Shown here: piece after piece, positions 24,133 through 25,892 of the stretch
Layout: the number at the start of each line of letters is the position of its first letter
How positions within the stretch are numbered: the first letter of the stretch is position 1
NCBI RefSeq assembly: GCF_002422095.1
Contig: NZ_DITB01000082.1
Span: 1 to 25,892 of the forward strand
Direction: 5' to 3'
Source: Flavobacterium sp. UBA6195
Lineage (GTDB): Bacteria; Bacteroidota; Bacteroidia; Flavobacteriales; Flavobacteriaceae
DNA length: 25,892 nt
The notes under the pieces: generated by a model
Told to the model about the DNA's origin: nothing
The model's input: only the letters and a program-made list of their open reading frames with translations
Databases searched by the model: none
Made by a program: the position numbers and the translations under genes

Positions 24133-24924
24133 ATGAATTATCAAGGCACGCTAAGTAAAATGCAAACCGAATTTGGAAACCCAATTCAATACTATTTGGT
24201 TTTTGAAAATAGTTTTTTAAACTTGAATCAATTATTAGGAAAACCAATGGAAATTGAATTACAAGGCTACCAATGTTTGAATTGCGGAAAAGCCAAGAAA
24301 ATTTTTCGTCAAGGATTTTGTTACGATTGTTTTATGAGCAGCCCAGCAGTAGGTGATTGGATTATGAAGCCCGAATTAAGCACTGCTCATTTAGATGTTG
24401 AAGATAGAGATTTAGAATACGAAAAGCGAGTGCAATTGCAACCTCACGTAGTCTATTTAGCTTTATCAAGCGAAGTAAAAGTAGGCGTAACTAGAAAAAC
24501 TCAAGTTCCTACTCGTTGGATTGACCAAGGCGCTGTGCAAGCTATTCCAATAGTTGAAGTTCCGAATAGATATTTAGCTGGAATTACAGAAGTGGCGTTA
24601 AAAAACCATTTTGCTGATAAAACCAATTGGCAAAAAATGCTAAAAAACGAATATCTAGAGATGGATTTAATTGCTGAACGAAATAAAGTTTTCGATTGGT
24701 TACCAACAGAAGTAAAAGACTATTTCCCAAAAGAAGAAAAAATCATTCAGCTCGATTTTCCAGTATTGCAATATCCAAAGAAAGTAACGAGTTTAAATTT
24801 AGATAAAACACCAAACTTCTCTGGAACACTTACCGGCATTAAAGGTCAATACCTGCTATTTGAAGACGGAACCGTTTTTAATGTTAGAACTTATGAAGGT
24901 TATGTGGTGAAGATGAGTTTGTAA
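24133..24924 (+). CDS. DUF2797 family protein, full-length copy
   Basis: The 263-residue protein matches the DUF2797 family. It has a four-cysteine zinc-type site (C48, C51, C63, C66 in CLNCGKAKKIFRQGFCYDC). A segment HVVYLALSSEVKVGVTR follows, resembling the first strands of GIY-YIG-like folds, with a conserved C-terminal part ending VVKMSL. The biochemical role is not established. It is divergent from the GH3-family gene, with a 100-base gap. A tandem partial copy lies 882 bases to the right. The start is the first ATG, in agreement with the Nfu-free N-terminal beginning MNYQGTLSKM. Confidence 0.85.
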   Translation: MNYQGTLSKMQTEFGNPIQYYLVFENSFLNLNQLLGKPMEIELQGYQCLNCGKAKKIFRQGFCYDCFMSSPAVGDWIMKPELSTAHLDVEDRDLEYEKRVQLQPHVVYLALSSEVKVGVTRKTQVPTRWIDQGAVQAIPIVEVPNRYLAGITEVALKNHFADKTNWQKMLKNEYLEMDLIAERNKVFDWLPTEVKDYFPKEEKIIQLDFPVLQYPKKVTSLNLDKTPNFSGTLTGIKGQYLLFEDGTVFNVRTYEGYVVKMSL

Positions 24925-25010
24925 TAAATATATAACTCGCCCATCGAATTTATCAGCGCAACGAAAGCGCGGAAATGTTTTCCGTGCACTTAAAGTAGAT
25001 AATACTTATG
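24281..25010. repeat. Direct repeat, copy 1 (tandem duplication, period 882 bp)
   Basis: This block covers codons 51 to the end of the DUF2797 gene plus 86 bases of downstream sequence. It is repeated at 25163-25892. Identity is about 95 percent by eye. About 120 bases (around 24727-24850) are identical, while other parts differ mostly at third codon positions. Confidence 0.9.
24967..24987. repeat. Short palindromic element, copy 1
   Basis: GCGCGGAAA and TTTCCGTGC flank a TGT loop (9-bp stem with one G-U in RNA), forming a 21-base hairpin. The same element recurs at 25849-25869 (one change) and, in exactly inverted orientation, at 25114-25134. It looks like a REP-like dispersed palindrome. 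Confidence 0.75.
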
Positions 25011-25096
25011 ACCACATCAAACAAGATTTTTATTTTAGTTCAGTAAGAAATTATGTTGAATTAGATAATGATTTACAAGTTATTTTATTAGATTAG
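25001..25096 (+). pseudogene. Possible gene remnant between the two DUF2797 copies
   Basis: Frame reading from 25001 gives NTYDHIKQDFYFSSVRNYVE and then LDNDLQVILLD before a TAG at 25094-25096. The composition looks protein-like, like the C-terminal end of a lost gene, but no start codon or family is recognised. Upstream in the same frame lies the palindromic repeat. It may be noise. Confidence 0.25.
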
Positions 25097-25113
25097 TTTG
25101 AAGTTGATTGTGG

Positions 25114-25134
25114 GCACGGAAAACATTTCCGCGC
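25114..25134. repeat. Short palindromic element, inverted copy
   Basis: This is the exact 21-bp reverse complement of 24967-24987 (it begins GCACGGAAAACATTTCC). It directly overlaps the first of two 21-bp tandem repeats at the truncated DUF2797 junction. Confidence 0.8.
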
Positions 25135-25162
25135 TATCGGGAAACATTTCCGCGCTATCGGG
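25121..25162. repeat. Two perfect tandem 21-bp repeats at the duplication junction
   Basis: AAACATTTCCGCGCTATCGG plus G occurs twice with no difference, at 25121-25141 and 25142-25162. The period is 7 codons, and the DUF2797 homology begins at the very next base (25163). The junction and the repeat end coincide, which suggests that the repeat took part in the rearrangement. Confidence 0.85.
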
Positions 25163-25892
25163 ATTGCGGAAAAGCCAAGAAAATTTTTCGTCAAGGATTT
25201 TGTTACGATTGTTTTATGAGCAGCCCAGCAGTAGGCGATTGGATTATGAAACCCGAATTAAGTACCGCACATTTAGATATAGAAGATAGAGATTTAGAAT
25301 ACGAAAAGCGAGTGCAATTGCAGCCTCATGTAGTGTATTTAGCGTTATCAAGTGAAGTAAAAGTAGGCGTAACCAGAAAAACTCAAATTCCTACTCGTTG
25401 GATTGACCAAGGTGCTGTTCAAGCCATTCCAATTGTGGAAGTGCCCAATAGATATTTAGCTGGAATTACTGAAGTGGCGTTAAAAAACCATTTTGCTGAT
25501 AAAACCAATTGGCAAAAAATGCTAAAAAACGAATATTTACAAATGGATTTGATTGCAGAACGCAACAAAGTTTTCGATTGGTTACCAACCGAAGTAAAAG
25601 ATTATTTTCCAAAAGAAGAAAAAATCATTCAGCTCGATTTTCCAGTATTGCAATATCCAAAGAAAGTAACGAGTTTAAATTTAGATAAAACACCAAACTT
25701 CTCTGGAACACTTACCGGCATTAAAGGTCAATATCTGCTATTTGAAGACGGAACCGTTTTTAATGTAAGAACCTATGAAGGTTATGTGGTGAAGATGAGT
25801 TTGTAATAAATATATAACTCGCCCTTCGAATTTATAAGCGCAACGAAAGCGCGGAAATGTTTTCCGTACACTTAAAGTAGATAATACTTATG
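25163..25892. repeat. Direct repeat, copy 2, running to the window end
   Basis: This copy matches 24281-25010 base by base with an offset of 882, and the window ends at the equivalent of 25010. Whether the match continues cannot be seen. Confidence 0.9.
25165..25806 (+). pseudogene. N-terminally truncated DUF2797 copy
   Basis: Codons 51-263 of the DUF2797 gene are present and open (213 residues). They differ from the full copy by only three residues that I can see (HLDI for HLDV, TQIPT for TQVPT, YLQM for YLEM). The first 50 residues, including the zinc-ligand candidate C48, are missing. The frame stays open upstream through the 21-bp repeats to a TTG at 25108, which would add MWARKTFPRYRETFPRYRD, a repeat-derived peptide. 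No good start or promoter is visible, so it is probably non-functional, though the lack of stops and the mostly synonymous changes leave room for an expressed fragment. Confidence 0.75.

Noticed and set aside
24014..24247. Minus-strand frame overlapping the GH3 and DUF2797 starts
   Set aside because: It overlaps both recognised genes and the divergent promoter region, and shows no family features.

Overview
The window looks like chromosomal DNA of a Flavobacteriaceae member, probably Flavobacterium or a close relative. The DNA is AT-rich. It carries a PorP/SprF-type protein of the type IX secretion system, a DUF6089 outer-membrane protein and tandem OmpH chaperones next to bamA. Several genes are preceded by the Bacteroidota -7 promoter element TAnnTTTG. 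This assignment rests on recognised families and motifs; no database search was run.

Layout. Positions 1-22 look like the end of an IS3-family (IS150-group) element. Next come a NifU-type Fe-S scaffold gene (minus), a porP/sprF-like gene and a gamma-carbonic-anhydrase gene (plus), and a convergent glutamate racemase gene. Positions 3654-9410 form a minus-strand envelope-biogenesis operon: DUF6089 protein, uppS, bamA and two ompH/skp-like genes, closed by a strong terminator. Upstream of it are nadK and a CBS-domain gene (minus). These diverge from pdxJ and an alpha/beta hydrolase (plus). A FadL/OmpP1-type porin gene and an SGNH-hydrolase lipoprotein gene follow, then a small four-helix membrane protein, and the proteostasis block tig, clpP and clpX.

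From 19.6 kb on the window becomes accessory. A composite palindromic repeat precedes a two-gene, translationally coupled restriction-modification-like module: an EcoRI-type adenine methyltransferase and a DUF262-HNH nuclease. Its 280-base leader encodes a long rod-shaped RNA with an alternative terminator-like fold and a U-run, which is either a 6S-like RNA or a cis-acting attenuator. Further upstream are three tandem copies of a 22-bp motif (period exactly 22) plus an inverted copy. Then come an unlisted 55-codon lipoprotein gene and a GH3-family adenylating enzyme.

The right end is a tandem duplication with an 882-bp period. A full DUF2797 gene is followed by a copy lacking its first 50 codons, joined at two perfect 21-bp repeats that belong to a short palindromic element. 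The window stops while still inside the repeat. Both edges therefore fall in repetitive DNA, which suggests that the window may be a whole assembly contig.

Most interesting are the structured RNA plus 22-bp repeat array in front of the methyltransferase-nuclease pair, and the mosaic DUF2797 duplication. In that duplication most differences are synonymous although one copy is truncated.
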